This document shows, one piece after another, positions 1 through 8,310 of a DNA stretch of 45,239 bases. How positions within the stretch are numbered: the first letter of the stretch is position 1; each line of letters opens with the position of its first letter. The stretch is from an uncultured Vibrio sp. (GTDB taxonomy: Bacteria > Pseudomonadota > Gammaproteobacteria > Enterobacterales > Vibrionaceae). The translations under genes and the position numbers were made by a program. A model generated the notes under the pieces. The model was not told the DNA's origin. It saw only the letters and a program-made list of their open reading frames with translations, and searched no databases. The stretch is from NCBI RefSeq assembly GCF_947488985.1, contig NZ_CANLBV010000028.1, positions 1-45,239 on the forward strand. Direction: 5' to 3'.

Positions 1-138
1 GTTTACTTCAAAAGTAAACGGGATTTCAAGGCGGCAATAGAGCAATTTTTTACTGTGACTCTTCCAGAGATCGCAGGTTCTTTGGCATCTCGAATTAATG
101 ATAACTTTCAAGTTCTCAAGCCTGCATCTTCAAGTTGA
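1..138 (+). mobile_element. IS630-family transposase, C-terminal fragment
   Basis: The frame is open from the left edge to a TGA at 136-138 and encodes 45 residues beginning VYFKSKRDFKAAIEQFF and ending in LKPASSS. The pattern of an aromatic/basic start, 'FKAAIEQFF', 'LPEIA' and 'RINDNFQVLKP' resembles the extreme C-terminus of IS630-type DDE transposases of marine gammaproteobacteria. The catalytic domain lies outside the window, so it cannot be told whether the element is complete. Its right inverted repeat should lie within the next few tens of bases, but I could not define it without the left end. Family call is by resemblance of a short stretch only. Confidence 0.6.
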
Positions 139-593
139 ACGAGTATATTAAATATCATCAAGAGCCCGTGAAGTCATTATTTGTAGGGGCTTGATCACCG
201 AACCTTTCAAATCTATTTTAAATTATCAATAAAACTTACCTATAGTTTTAAATAACAACCACATCCTGCGTTACTTAATATTCTCAATTTTTCTATTATT
301 TGTACTCCAAGCGTTGTCATTTTTTTATTTTCCACTAATTAGAATCGTAATGCATGTGCGCTCGATCATAAACTAACCTTAGTTTGTGAGCTTGATATAA
401 AATAAGACAAAAATCTTCAACAAGCGAATTTTTACAAGGGCTTTGAATTTAAATAATTGGTTAATTTTGATCTCAGTCTCTATTAGAGCCTGTTATGAGC
501 CATTAAAAACGATCAAATTCATATTCTGTCCGATTAAACTTTCTCACGCGTGACCAGCACCAAGATCTGCTGATTATCAGATTGAGACCACAC
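139..593. other. AT-rich intergenic region
   Basis: No convincing gene is visible on either strand. The stretch is AT-rich and separates the transposase tail from the tct operon. A perfect 7-bp inverted repeat (AAACTAA, 2-nt gap, TTAGTTT) lies at 370-385. The right end of the IS630-type element should be in its first part, and the tct promoter in its last part. Confidence 0.5.
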
Positions 594-610
594 TTGTCGT
601 ACAATATTGT
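594..610. promoter_or_regulatory. Overlapping palindromes before the tct operon (possible operator)
   Basis: TTGTCGTACAA (594-604, TTGT-N3-ACAA) overlaps the perfect 10-bp palindrome ACAATATTGT (601-610), 30 to 47 bases before the first start codon of the operon. TTGT-N-ACAA symmetry is typical of GntR-family operators, which commonly control carboxylate uptake genes. That a GntR protein binds here is inference; no such regulator is in the window. Confidence 0.4.
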
Positions 611-640
611 ATATCTCAAGAGCATTATTAAGGACCTACT

Positions 641-1111
641 ATGAGAGATATGAAAGATATAGTGATGGATGCAGTAGAAGTGGTTACGCCTTCTATAGAA
701 CGCTTATTCGAGCGAACTAACCGCAAAGAACTGCATATCGTCGTTATGAACCCACACCTAAAACCTTGGGAAGCCACATTTGAGGAGGCGATCCTCTTTG
801 AGACTTCGTTAGGCAATCCCGAATCTTGGACGATTCCGTTCAATCAGTTAGCAAAAAAGAAAGCACAACAAGCGTGGAGAGAATCCACAAGCAACGTTCA
901 GTTACAACAGCTTCATCCAAGTGCTCTGCGCGAGGAAGACCTGTTGTTCTACGGGTCATTTGTGTACGGCAATATTGTTGTCGCATGCAGTGGCGTAGAG
1001 CAATGGTATGACATGCTCATCAGTAGCTGGATTGCTCTGGCAGTTGAGCAACTCACAATGCATGAGTACCAAACACAAAAAATCGAAAACCCTACACAAG
1101 CTTACCGTTAA
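641..1111 (+). CDS. Small unrecognised protein leading the tct operon
   Basis: 156 residues, start supported by AAGGA at 630-634. It precedes tctC by only 25 bases, so it is probably the first gene of the transporter operon. No signal peptide or membrane segment is visible, so it should be cytoplasmic. I do not recognise the family with confidence. The arrangement of a 'PFNQLAKKKAQQAW' helix, a long middle, then 'YGSFVYGNIVVACSGVEQW' and a closing helix recalls the GlcG/HbpS (DUF336) fold, whose members often sit beside carboxylate catabolism genes; this is a weak structural resemblance. A role linked to the transported substrate is inferred from position only. Confidence 0.75.
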   Translation: MRDMKDIVMDAVEVVTPSIERLFERTNRKELHIVVMNPHLKPWEATFEEAILFETSLGNPESWTIPFNQLAKKKAQQAWRESTSNVQLQQLHPSALREEDLLFYGSFVYGNIVVACSGVEQWYDMLISSWIALAVEQLTMHEYQTQKIENPTQAYR

Positions 1112-1136
1112 ACATAATAAGTCAAAAGGTATTGAT

Positions 1137-2063
1137 ATGAGTAAACTACTAAAGTCTCTGTTGGTCGCAGCCGGTATTATTGCTTCAGCATCTACATTTG
1201 CCGCCGATTACCCTTCAAAAAATATCCGCCTAGTGGTGCCTTTCGGTGCCGGTGGCGGTACAGATGCCGTTGGTCGTACCCTTGCAAACAGCGCTAAAGA
1301 CGTGCTCGGTCAAAACATCTCTATTATGAACAGAACGGGTGGAGCCGGAGCTGTAGGTATGAGCTTTGGGGCTCAACAACGTGCCGATGGCTATACCCTA
1401 ACCGTCGTGACGCGTGAAATTGCTTCACTTCCGCAGATGGGTTTGATGCGCCATAGCGCGGATGACTTCAAGCTTATCCGTTTGATCAACTTAGACCCTG
1501 CCGTTGTGTTGGTCGCGAAAGATAGTCCTTACAACACAATCAATGACCTAGTGAAAGAAGCCAAAACGAACCCAGGCAAGGTGAAGTTTGCTTCGACTGC
1601 CGCTCCCAACTTCTACCTGATGGCGCTTGAAAAAGACCAAGATATCAAGATGAATGCAATTCCTTACAACGGTTCATCTGAAGCGATCCCTGCGGTACTC
1701 GGTAACCACACAGACGTTACTATGGTAACCCCAGGTGAGGCTATTGCTCAGTTACGTTCAGGTCAGCTAAAAGCATTGGGAGTTATGTCTAACGAGCGCG
1801 TTGCGTACATTCCAGATGTACCGACGCTGAAAGAGCAAGGTATTGATGTGACGACAGGTACATGGCGTGGTATCGGCGCTCCGGCGAATACGCCAGATGA
1901 AGTTATCGAAGTGCTTGGTAACGCGTTCGATGAAGCAATGGCTTCTGCTGAATTTAAAGAGTTCATGGAAAAAGGTGCGATGACTATCCACCCAATGAAC
2001 GCTGAAGAGTTCACCGAGTTCGTTAAACAAGATTCTCAAGCGCTTGGTCAGCTTATCAAATAA
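1137..2063 (+). CDS. tctC: Tripartite tricarboxylate transporter, periplasmic substrate-binding protein (TctC family)
   Basis: 308 residues from the ATG at 1137, which has AAAAGG seven bases upstream; the frame is open further upstream but that part overlaps the preceding gene and lacks a signal peptide. Residues 1-22 are a Sec signal peptide ending in STFA, and the mature protein starts ADYPSKNIRLVVPFGAGGG, the typical opening of Bug/TctC binding proteins. 'PYNGSSEAIPAVLGNHTDV' is the conserved mid-protein ligand region. It captures a carboxylate (citrate-like or other organic acid) in the periplasm and hands it to the TctBA membrane complex. The ligand cannot be read from sequence because the family is very broad. 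Confidence 0.93.
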   Translation: MSKLLKSLLVAAGIIASASTFAADYPSKNIRLVVPFGAGGGTDAVGRTLANSAKDVLGQNISIMNRTGGAGAVGMSFGAQQRADGYTLTVVTREIASLPQMGLMRHSADDFKLIRLINLDPAVVLVAKDSPYNTINDLVKEAKTNPGKVKFASTAAPNFYLMALEKDQDIKMNAIPYNGSSEAIPAVLGNHTDVTMVTPGEAIAQLRSGQLKALGVMSNERVAYIPDVPTLKEQGIDVTTGTWRGIGAPANTPDEVIEVLGNAFDEAMASAEFKEFMEKGAMTIHPMNAEEFTEFVKQDSQALGQLIK

Positions 2064-2076
2064 TATCCATGTAAGT

Positions 2077-2108
2077 TAACGGCATCCTAGGGTGCCGTTA
2101 TATTTTCT
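2077..2108 (+). terminator. Hairpin between tctC and tctB (likely partial terminator)
   Basis: TAACGGCA (2077-2084) pairs with TGCCGTTA (2093-2100) around an 8-nt loop and is followed by a U-rich tract. In the 92-bp gap after a binding-protein gene this is a familiar arrangement: it protects or stops most transcripts so that the binding protein is made in excess over the membrane subunits. The functional reading is inference. Confidence 0.6.
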
Positions 2109-2155
2109 ACTTTATTACCTTTGTTCCATTTTTAAGATTTTTTTGGGGTAAGTCT

Positions 2156-2599
2156 ATGCTCAATAGAAATGTCGTCTTCCCATCTATCGTTATTCTTTTC
2201 GGTGCAGTCGCTTTATGGCTCATCTCCCAGTTCGATAGCCCCATGTATCAAGACGCAAGCGTCGATGCTAGTTTCTTCCCAACAATGATTGTGATCTTTC
2301 AAATAATCATTTGTGCGGTCTTACTGGTCCAACAAAAAATGAAAGGCGTTGAAAAGGTGAATACTCCTTTGATCACCAAAATGTCTTTATTTGGTATCGG
2401 TTATCTTATTGCGTATGCATTCACAATTAACTACTTAGGTTATTTATACGCCAGTCTTATAGCGTTTGCTGTATATTTAATTTTCTTCAAGGTCAAAAAA
2501 CCACTCTATTACGCGGTGGGCGTTGGCTTTGTATTTACAGTCTACTACTTGTTTGGTCAGGTGTTTTATATCGCCTTACCAGAAGCAAGCTGGATGTAG
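2156..2599 (+). CDS. tctB: Tripartite tricarboxylate transporter small membrane subunit (TctB family)
   Basis: 147 residues with four hydrophobic segments (about 8-26, 41-59, 78-108 as a pair, 118-140), the usual size and topology of TctB. The start follows GGGGTAAG at a suitable distance. The motif 'DASVDASFFPTMIVIFQ' after the first helix is the conserved periplasmic 'FP' stretch of the family. It forms the inner-membrane permease with TctA, encoded 9 bases downstream. The function of TctB in the complex is not well defined in the family; it is required for transport. Confidence 0.9.
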   Translation: MLNRNVVFPSIVILFGAVALWLISQFDSPMYQDASVDASFFPTMIVIFQIIICAVLLVQQKMKGVEKVNTPLITKMSLFGIGYLIAYAFTINYLGYLYASLIAFAVYLIFFKVKKPLYYAVGVGFVFTVYYLFGQVFYIALPEASWM

Positions 2600-2608
2600 G
2601 AGACGATT

Positions 2609-4111
2609 ATGTTTGATTATCTACTAGGTGGTTTATCCACCGCAATCAGTCTAGAAGTCCTTCCCGTGTTGGTATTCGGGGTACTCGGTGGCGTTATTCT
2701 TGGCGCACTACCCGGTTTAACCGCAACCATGGGTGTGGCGATCCTTTTACCATTCACATTCGGCATGGAGCCAACTGCGGCTCTGGTTATGCTAATCGGC
2801 GTGTATATCGGTGGTATCTACGGTGGCTCTATTGCTGCAATCTTATTGAGAACGCCCGGCACTCCGGCTTCGGCTGCCACGGTTCTTGACGGTCATACCA
2901 TGGCAGTGAAAGGGCAAGCAGCAAGAGCACTCAGTATTTCCGCTATCGCGTCTTTTATTGGCGGATTGATCAGTACTATCGTATTGATTGCTATCGCTCC
3001 CAAACTGGCGAATTTCGCACTCAAATTTAACGCTCCAGAGTACTTTGCTTTGGCTCTGTTTGGTCTGACGATCATCGCGAGTGTCTCATCAAAAAATATT
3101 CTTAAAGGTCTATTGGCAGGTACGATAGGTTTGCTCATTGCAACCGTTGGGCTGGACCCAATCAGTAGTGTGCCGCGCTTTACGTTTGGCGTGATGGATC
3201 TCTACAGCGGCATTAATGTTATCCCGGTGTTGATTGGTTTGTTTGCCTTGTCTGAGGCAATGAATCAGCTTGAAAAGCTCCGCACTGAAAAACAAGTGAA
3301 AGCGGCAAAGTTCGATCACAAGTTACTGAGTAAAGCCGATTTAAAAGAGATGCTACCCACGGCAATAAAAAGTGGTGCAATGGGGACAGCGATTGGTTCT
3401 GTACCCGGTGCAGGTGCTGATATCTCAGCGTTTGTTTGCTACAACGAAGCCAAGCGTTCATCTAAAAACCCGGAAGAGTTCGGCAAAGGTTCTGTTCGAG
3501 GTTTAACCTCTGCGGAAGCGGGAAACAACGGCGTTACCGGTGGTTCATTAGTCCCCCTATTAACCTTAGGTGTTCCAGGTGATGCGGTGGCTGCGGTTCT
3601 CCTTGGTGCTTTGATTGTTCAAGGTCTGACACCAGGGCCACTATTGTTTGCACAGAACCCAGAAGTGGTTTACGGCGTGTTTAGCTCAATGCTCATTGCG
3701 AACTTAGTGATGCTAGCGATTGGTTTAGTGGGTATTCGTTTCTTCTGTCGTATCATCGAAGTGCCGAAAATGATCATGATACCGATCATCATCTTCCTCT
3801 CAGTCGTCGGGGCCTACGCCATCAACAACTCGATGTTTGATGTTGGCATCGCGATTGCGTTTGGCTTGCTCGGTTTCGTGCTTGGCAAAATGGATATCCC
3901 ATCATCACCAATCTTGTTGGCCATCATCTTAGGGCCAATGGCAGAAACCAATTTACGTAAGTCGCTACTGATGTTCGATGGCAGTTGGTCATTTCTATAT
4001 GAGCGTCCAATCGCGTTAGCATTCATCCTTATGGCCGTGTTCTCCGTTTACTCAACACTGCGTATGAAGAAGAAACAAGCGTTGAAAGTCCAACAACAAG
4101 CGGAGCAGTAA
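2609..4111 (+). CDS. tctA: Tripartite tricarboxylate transporter large membrane subunit (TctA family)
   Basis: 500 residues with about 11-12 membrane segments, full length for TctA. AGGAG precedes the ATG. The two family repeats are visible: 'GALPGLTATMG' with 'GGSIAAILLRTPGTPASAAT' in the first half, and 'SVPGAGADISAFVCYNEAK' with 'LTLGVPGDAVAAVLLGAL' in the second. These PG(L/A) loops form the transport core. The permease imports a carboxylate using an ion gradient, fed by the periplasmic TctC. Last gene of the operon; a strong terminator follows. No tctDE two-component pair is adjacent. Confidence 0.94.
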   Translation: MFDYLLGGLSTAISLEVLPVLVFGVLGGVILGALPGLTATMGVAILLPFTFGMEPTAALVMLIGVYIGGIYGGSIAAILLRTPGTPASAATVLDGHTMAVKGQAARALSISAIASFIGGLISTIVLIAIAPKLANFALKFNAPEYFALALFGLTIIASVSSKNILKGLLAGTIGLLIATVGLDPISSVPRFTFGVMDLYSGINVIPVLIGLFALSEAMNQLEKLRTEKQVKAAKFDHKLLSKADLKEMLPTAIKSGAMGTAIGSVPGAGADISAFVCYNEAKRSSKNPEEFGKGSVRGLTSAEAGNNGVTGGSLVPLLTLGVPGDAVAAVLLGALIVQGLTPGPLLFAQNPEVVYGVFSSMLIANLVMLAIGLVGIRFFCRIIEVPKMIMIPIIIFLSVVGAYAINNSMFDVGIAIAFGLLGFVLGKMDIPSSPILLAIILGPMAETNLRKSLLMFDGSWSFLYERPIALAFILMAVFSVYSTLRMKKKQALKVQQQAEQ

Positions 4112-4127
4112 TTTTTGCTCTGAATCA

Positions 4128-4159
4128 ACAGAAAAAGCTCCCTCGGGAGCTTTTTCTGT
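4128..4159. terminator. Bidirectional terminator between tctA and ydcH-like gene
   Basis: A perfect 15-bp stem (ACAGAAAAAGCTCCC, 4128-4142, with its complement at 4145-4159) with A-rich and T-rich arms can stop transcription from both sides. It sits between two convergent genes. Confidence 0.92.
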
Positions 4160-4188
4160 CTTCATCTGTTGTGTTGCTACTCACCCAA

Positions 4189-4422
4189 TCATTTTAAACG
4201 AGCATACAGCGTATCTTTGAGTACCGAACGATTATGTTTTAGTTGATGCATTGAGCCATCATCAATGGGTGAATCTTTTAGCTCAAGCTTACGAATCTCT
4301 TTATCAAGGTTGTCGTACGTCTTCATGGCGGTTGCAAAGCTATTGTCAGCTTGAGCAAGCTCAATAATTTTATCTTTCATTTCCGGAAATTCGTGAACAA
4401 GAGAATGATTTTCACCTAGCAT
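4189..4422 (-). CDS. YdcH family protein (DUF465)
   Basis: 77 residues, matching the usual 70-80 of the family. It opens with MLGENHSLVHEFPEMKDKI, the hallmark of DUF465/YdcH proteins, and ends in '.LKDTLYARLK'. The protein is predicted to be all-helical with a coiled-coil middle (residues 30-50). Members are small, abundant cytoplasmic proteins whose molecular role is not established. It is transcribed alone, convergent to the tct operon. Confidence 0.92.
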   Translation of the reverse strand: MLGENHSLVHEFPEMKDKIIELAQADNSFATAMKTYDNLDKEIRKLELKDSPIDDGSMHQLKHNRSVLKDTLYARLK

Positions 4423-4948
4423 AGAAACCTCTTCAGTGTAAAAAAGTGATTGGGTATATCTTCAACACATTCATTATTAACTTTAGCACGGCTTCAAATA
4501 ACGAATGAGACCTACTACACAGCATAGGACAAAAAACAACCAACACATAAGCCATGATCAGAGGTACAAACAACGAATGGAACAAAAATAATGTTTGGCA
4601 GCAGCAATTGTTTGGGCTTGGTGGTTTGTATATTCCTCAATCTGTCAAGGGATTACATAAACTCTCTATCTATAATTTCAAACATGACAATTTGAACCAA
4701 TGTCTTATTTATCCACCAAATCCATTAAATTTAATAATAAGAACAAGAAAGTGATACAGCTCAATTATAAATCATCATCCCTCTAATAATAAAAGTGTTA
4801 TTTATGCTGGGAAGAATTGATACGTAAATCACAATTATATGATACGTCATGTTTTATCTATTGAATTAATTTCCTCCCCCTTAATAATCAATGAGGTCTA
4901 GGTAACCCCTACAGAATATAGGGGAATAACGATGAATTAAGGATAATT
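4423..4948. other. Long intergenic region upstream of the lipoprotein gene
   Basis: Contains the divergent promoters of the ydcH-like gene and of the lipoprotein at 4949. An open frame at 4554-4754 has no ribosome binding site and an unlikely composition. The only clear structure is a 6-bp hairpin in the leader of the lipoprotein gene (CCCCTA 4906-4911, TAGGGG 4919-4924), 25 bases before its start; it could affect mRNA stability. Otherwise nothing recognisable. Confidence 0.5.
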
Positions 4949-6688
4949 ATGCTATTCAAAAAAACGGCTGTATCAACGTCTATTCTAGCGGCTCTTCTAT
5001 TGGCTGGATGCGGAGGCTCTTCCGATACAAAACAAGACGATGAAATCGTGACTCAAACTCAAGGCCAGTTTATTGATGCTGCTGTCGAAGGTTTGTACTA
5101 CGTAGCTCAACCAAGTGGTAAAGCAGGTTTCACTGATCGCGATGGTAACTACGAATTCGAAGCGAATGATACGATTACCTTCTTCCTTGGTGGTGAAAAT
5201 GGCTTACGTATCGGTAAAGCAAGCGCTCGTAGTATCGTTTCTCCTTTCGAAGCGACGGGCAATTACCAAAAAGCAGTCAACCTAGCAAGAATATTACAAA
5301 CTATCGGTGATACAACGTCTGACTTTATCACACTGCCGCAAGATGTTATTGCACCGAGTGCTAGTACAATTACAGCACTCAACAATGTATCACTGCACGA
5401 TATGACGTCTGCTGAAAGCCTACTCGAAGAACTCGAACTCGAAGATTGGATCAGTGAAGAAGAAGCGTTAGAACATCTAGAAAATTCACTTGCAGGCTTA
5501 GAGCGTGGTAGTAATGAGCTGCTAACAGACTGGCAGCGTGGTTCAGGTAAATACATGCGTTCGATCAGTTCTAGCTTATCTTATCAAAACGACGCACAGG
5601 CCATTGAAGTTTACAACATTCATGCAGATAAGCTGCTTGAAAGCGACAATTTTGAAGAGGGTATATTTAAAGCGACACAAGGCGTAAAAACGATGAGCTT
5701 TCGCTTGGATGAAAGTAATCTCATCATGCTCGCAGGCTCAAATGATTCAAGCCTAGGGGGTACTTTAGCCTCACAATACTTGAACTGTTTAGCTGACGGT
5801 GGTGACGCTGAGGTTTCCCAAAATGATCAAGGCTGGAATATTATTAAATGTGATGGCGTAGACATGCCAGTTCAACCTGAGCCTGATTCACCATTTATTC
5901 TTGGTGATCACTTCTCTTACTCGTTAGTTAATCCGCAAGAAGAGCTTGATCAAGATAGCGATGAGTCTTGGGACGAAGTGACGCAGTTTGGACCGTTATA
6001 TGCTTGCATGGCTGACAAAAGCTGTACTGAAAATGCATTAACCGGTTTTTACATTGCCGAATATGACGACAGCGATGAACAAGATGATTCAGGTTGGCGC
6101 AAAGATATTTTGAATACCAGCTACGATGCTGTTACTGGCGTTTTCACCGAAGTTAGAAAGCGCACTATTGGTTCAGAAGAAGGGATATATGACGGTCGTA
6201 TCTCTCATTCTTTAGGGTTCTCTTACTTAGTTGATTCATCAGAATCAGATCGTTATGTCAATTTTGAGGGTACTTGGAACGCCGTAGCGACCAGAGCTGG
6301 CTGTGATAATGTGGCTACATCAACTTACGTATTTGATGCTACAGGTCTAACAATGACAGGTGAAGAATTCTATTCTGGATGTGAGACAGAAGAATTAGAA
6401 CCTGAACATTACTCTTATATTGAATTAGCTAAGAAGGACTACTGGTGGTTCACAACCAATGAAAAAGACAGCCAAGCAACCCTTACACAACTAAACAGCA
6501 CTATCCGTTGGTGTGACATTGACGAAGACGAAGTTGATAACGGCAACTGTAACAATGGCGCAGATACCAAAATCAACCGTTGGGAATATGCACCAGCAGG
6601 AGCGGATTGGGATCAAGGCATCCTGAATCGCCGTACTCTAAACAGCGATGGTAGCGTACGTTCTAGTATTTCTATGTACAAAGACTAA
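4949..6688 (+). CDS. Large secreted lipoprotein of unknown function
   Basis: 579 residues, start preceded by AAGGA at 4939-4943. Residues 1-20 are a lipoprotein signal with lipobox LLAGC and lipidated Cys21; the residues after it (GGSS) have no Asp at +2, so outer-membrane sorting is expected. Residues 38-75 (FIDAAVEGLYY ... GFTDRDGNYEFEANDTITF) form the short beta module often found at the N-terminus of Vibrio and Shewanella surface lipoproteins and adhesins. Residues 150-180 are strongly acidic and helical. The C-terminal half is Trp- and Cys-containing, beta-rich and acidic, with several cysteines that could pair as disulfides. Monocistronic, own terminator. I recognise no catalytic motif; function unknown. 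Confidence 0.88.
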   Translation: MLFKKTAVSTSILAALLLAGCGGSSDTKQDDEIVTQTQGQFIDAAVEGLYYVAQPSGKAGFTDRDGNYEFEANDTITFFLGGENGLRIGKASARSIVSPFEATGNYQKAVNLARILQTIGDTTSDFITLPQDVIAPSASTITALNNVSLHDMTSAESLLEELELEDWISEEEALEHLENSLAGLERGSNELLTDWQRGSGKYMRSISSSLSYQNDAQAIEVYNIHADKLLESDNFEEGIFKATQGVKTMSFRLDESNLIMLAGSNDSSLGGTLASQYLNCLADGGDAEVSQNDQGWNIIKCDGVDMPVQPEPDSPFILGDHFSYSLVNPQEELDQDSDESWDEVTQFGPLYACMADKSCTENALTGFYIAEYDDSDEQDDSGWRKDILNTSYDAVTGVFTEVRKRTIGSEEGIYDGRISHSLGFSYLVDSSESDRYVNFEGTWNAVATRAGCDNVATSTYVFDATGLTMTGEEFYSGCETEELEPEHYSYIELAKKDYWWFTTNEKDSQATLTQLNSTIRWCDIDEDEVDNGNCNNGADTKINRWEYAPAGADWDQGILNRRTLNSDGSVRSSISMYKD

Positions 6689-6711
6689 TCTTTACGGTTA
6701 GATCAAGATAC

Positions 6712-6747
6712 AAATCCGCCACCCATGAGTTCATGGATGGCGGATTT
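6712..6747 (+). terminator. Terminator of the lipoprotein gene
   Basis: A 17-bp stem with one mismatch: AAATCCGCCACCCATGA (6712-6728) pairs with 6731-6747, ending in a TTTTAT run. It lies 24 bases after the stop codon. Confidence 0.85.
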
Positions 6748-6808
6748 TATGCTTAATGAAGTGAGAATTCAGCCGATGAAATACATTTAATTTTCATCAG
6801 CGAATCAT

Positions 6809-7075
6809 TAGGCCGTGTTGATCTTTCGAGCTGATTTTTGCAGCGAGTTGCTGGGTATTTATATAAGGCAGAGGCGTCGATGTGTAGCTAGCCTACATGA
6901 GAAGCGATAACGTAGTAGAAATGACCAGCAAACGCTGCCAGAAAGGTTCGGCTAAAAGCGTTTTACTCTTTGTTGAGGGAGATTTACTTAGAGTGACTAG
7001 GCGACTTCCCCCTCGCCGCGATTAAAACGCTTTTATCTCGAACAAAATTCAACCACGGAAGGTCAACACGCCCTA
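6809..7075. repeat. MITE-like element, 267 bp
   Basis: Terminal inverted repeats of 20 bp match at 17 of 20 positions: TAGGCCGTGTTGATCTTTCG at 6809-6828 and the complement of 7056-7075 (TAGGGCGTGTTGACCTTCCG). The ends begin and finish with TA, as expected for elements that target TA. It encodes no protein. Inside is a second 13-bp inverted repeat (TAAAAGCGTTTTA at 6953-6965, TAAAACGCTTTTA at 7023-7035). The structure is that of a non-autonomous miniature transposable element. I believe related sequence is common between genes in Vibrio, but copy number cannot be tested here. Confidence 0.65.
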
Positions 7076-7140
7076 GTAAACCTTGCACCAGTCCGATTGC
7101 ATGTCGATCAACAGCCAATTATTTCTAGAATTTGCTTCAT

Positions 7141-8055
7141 CTAACGCTTTATCAAGCTTGCCCATATGGACTTGCGATCGTATTGCCACTCTCGCTCAGC
7201 ATCGGTGTGATGAACGATCATTGCCATGGCGTTGGGTTGGCTGGTTGCCCATTGCATCATCGCTTGGTCACCGTCTGAGTTACCGACCGCTAGAATAGGC
7301 TTCTTGCCGATAATATGTTGAATATTGGTGACCTTTCCTGCTTTGTCATCAATCGTCAAAATCGACGAATCTTTAGTCACCGTTGGTTTACCATCGTTGT
7401 AGCTGTAGTTGTATTTCAGCGCGCTGCCGATGATTTGCTGTGTAGGAATATTGTAAGCTTGTGGAGCCCACGCCCTCATGAAATCAACGCCTCCGCCTGA
7501 CACTATGTAAGTTTTAAAGTCATGATTTTGCAGGTAAGTCAGCATCTCTTTCATCGGTTGATAGGTGAGATCGGTATAGGCTTTATTGAAACGCTCGTCT
7601 TTAGCTGCTGCGAGCCATTGCGCCACATCTTGCTGATATTGCTCAACGGTCATGCCTGAATGCGTCGCCATGATGATTTTCAATAACCCCTCTTCACCAC
7701 TGTTAAGTACACTCTCGATATCATCTTCCAGCACGAACTTAAAAGGGGCTTCGGTTTTCCATTCAGGGTGCTCTAACGCCATCTCCTTTACACGGTCTAA
7801 CGCAAAGGCCAGTTGGAAGTAATAAGGCTTTTCCGACCACAACGTGCCGTCGTTATCGAATACGGCGATGCGATCTTCAACCGCCACGAACGTATTAGAT
7901 TCCGCTTTGGTGGCTTGCCCAACAAAGTCGACGATAGCAGATTTGCTCTCGCTGTCCTTCCAAGATGGCAACAAATTAGGGTCACAATCTTTAGCAAAAG
8001 ATGACAAAGAGAGGCTCGATAAAATCGCAATGGACAAAAGGGGTGTTTTCTTCAT
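7141..8055 (-). CDS. Periplasmic HAD-superfamily phosphatase
   Basis: 304 residues. Residues 1-21 are a Sec signal peptide (cleavage after SSFA). HAD motif I is FDNDGTLW with nucleophile Asp67 and acid/base Asp69; motif II is the Ser of 'IVSGGG'; motif III is a Lys before it or in the 'DDKAGK' region; motif IV is 'GNSDGDQAM'. The large cap between motifs I and II (about residues 75-180) resembles that of phosphoserine-phosphatase-like nonspecific acid phosphatases. It should hydrolyse a phosphomonoester in the periplasm; the substrate is unknown. Its stop lies 65 bases from the MITE-like element, so transcripts would run into that element. Divergent from frp. Confidence 0.9.
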   Translation of the reverse strand: MKKTPLLSIAILSSLSLSSFAKDCDPNLLPSWKDSESKSAIVDFVGQATKAESNTFVAVEDRIAVFDNDGTLWSEKPYYFQLAFALDRVKEMALEHPEWKTEAPFKFVLEDDIESVLNSGEEGLLKIIMATHSGMTVEQYQQDVAQWLAAAKDERFNKAYTDLTYQPMKEMLTYLQNHDFKTYIVSGGGVDFMRAWAPQAYNIPTQQIIGSALKYNYSYNDGKPTVTKDSSILTIDDKAGKVTNIQHIIGKKPILAVGNSDGDQAMMQWATSQPNAMAMIVHHTDAEREWQYDRKSIWASLIKR

Positions 8056-8310
8056 AGCACTACCATGTGGTTGAATTAATTGTAGAGGTTACTTTTATTC
8101 ATCCTAGTGCGTATACGGCAATTTTCCACCGACTAGCACCATAACCATTTCATAACATAGCCACCACATAACATAACAAAGCGTGCTTGGCGCTCATACA
8201 AAGTATCCCTATTTCTCTATGACTACTCGATTAGTTTCTGGTTTACCCTTAAGGTAATTGTCGCTATGGTGAATCATTACTTAATGATCACTATAAGGAT
8301 TGCTGACCCT

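Noticed and set aside
4554..4754. Plus-strand frame of 66 codons in the lipoprotein upstream region
   Set aside because: No ribosome site; AT-driven composition (Asn, Ile, Leu).
5263..5556. Antisense frame rich in serine opposite the lipoprotein gene
   Set aside because: A shadow of the acidic Glu-rich coding stretch, not a gene.
8266..8310. Earlier ATG as the frp start
   Set aside because: The ATG at 8311 gives an N-terminus and length matching V. harveyi Frp.
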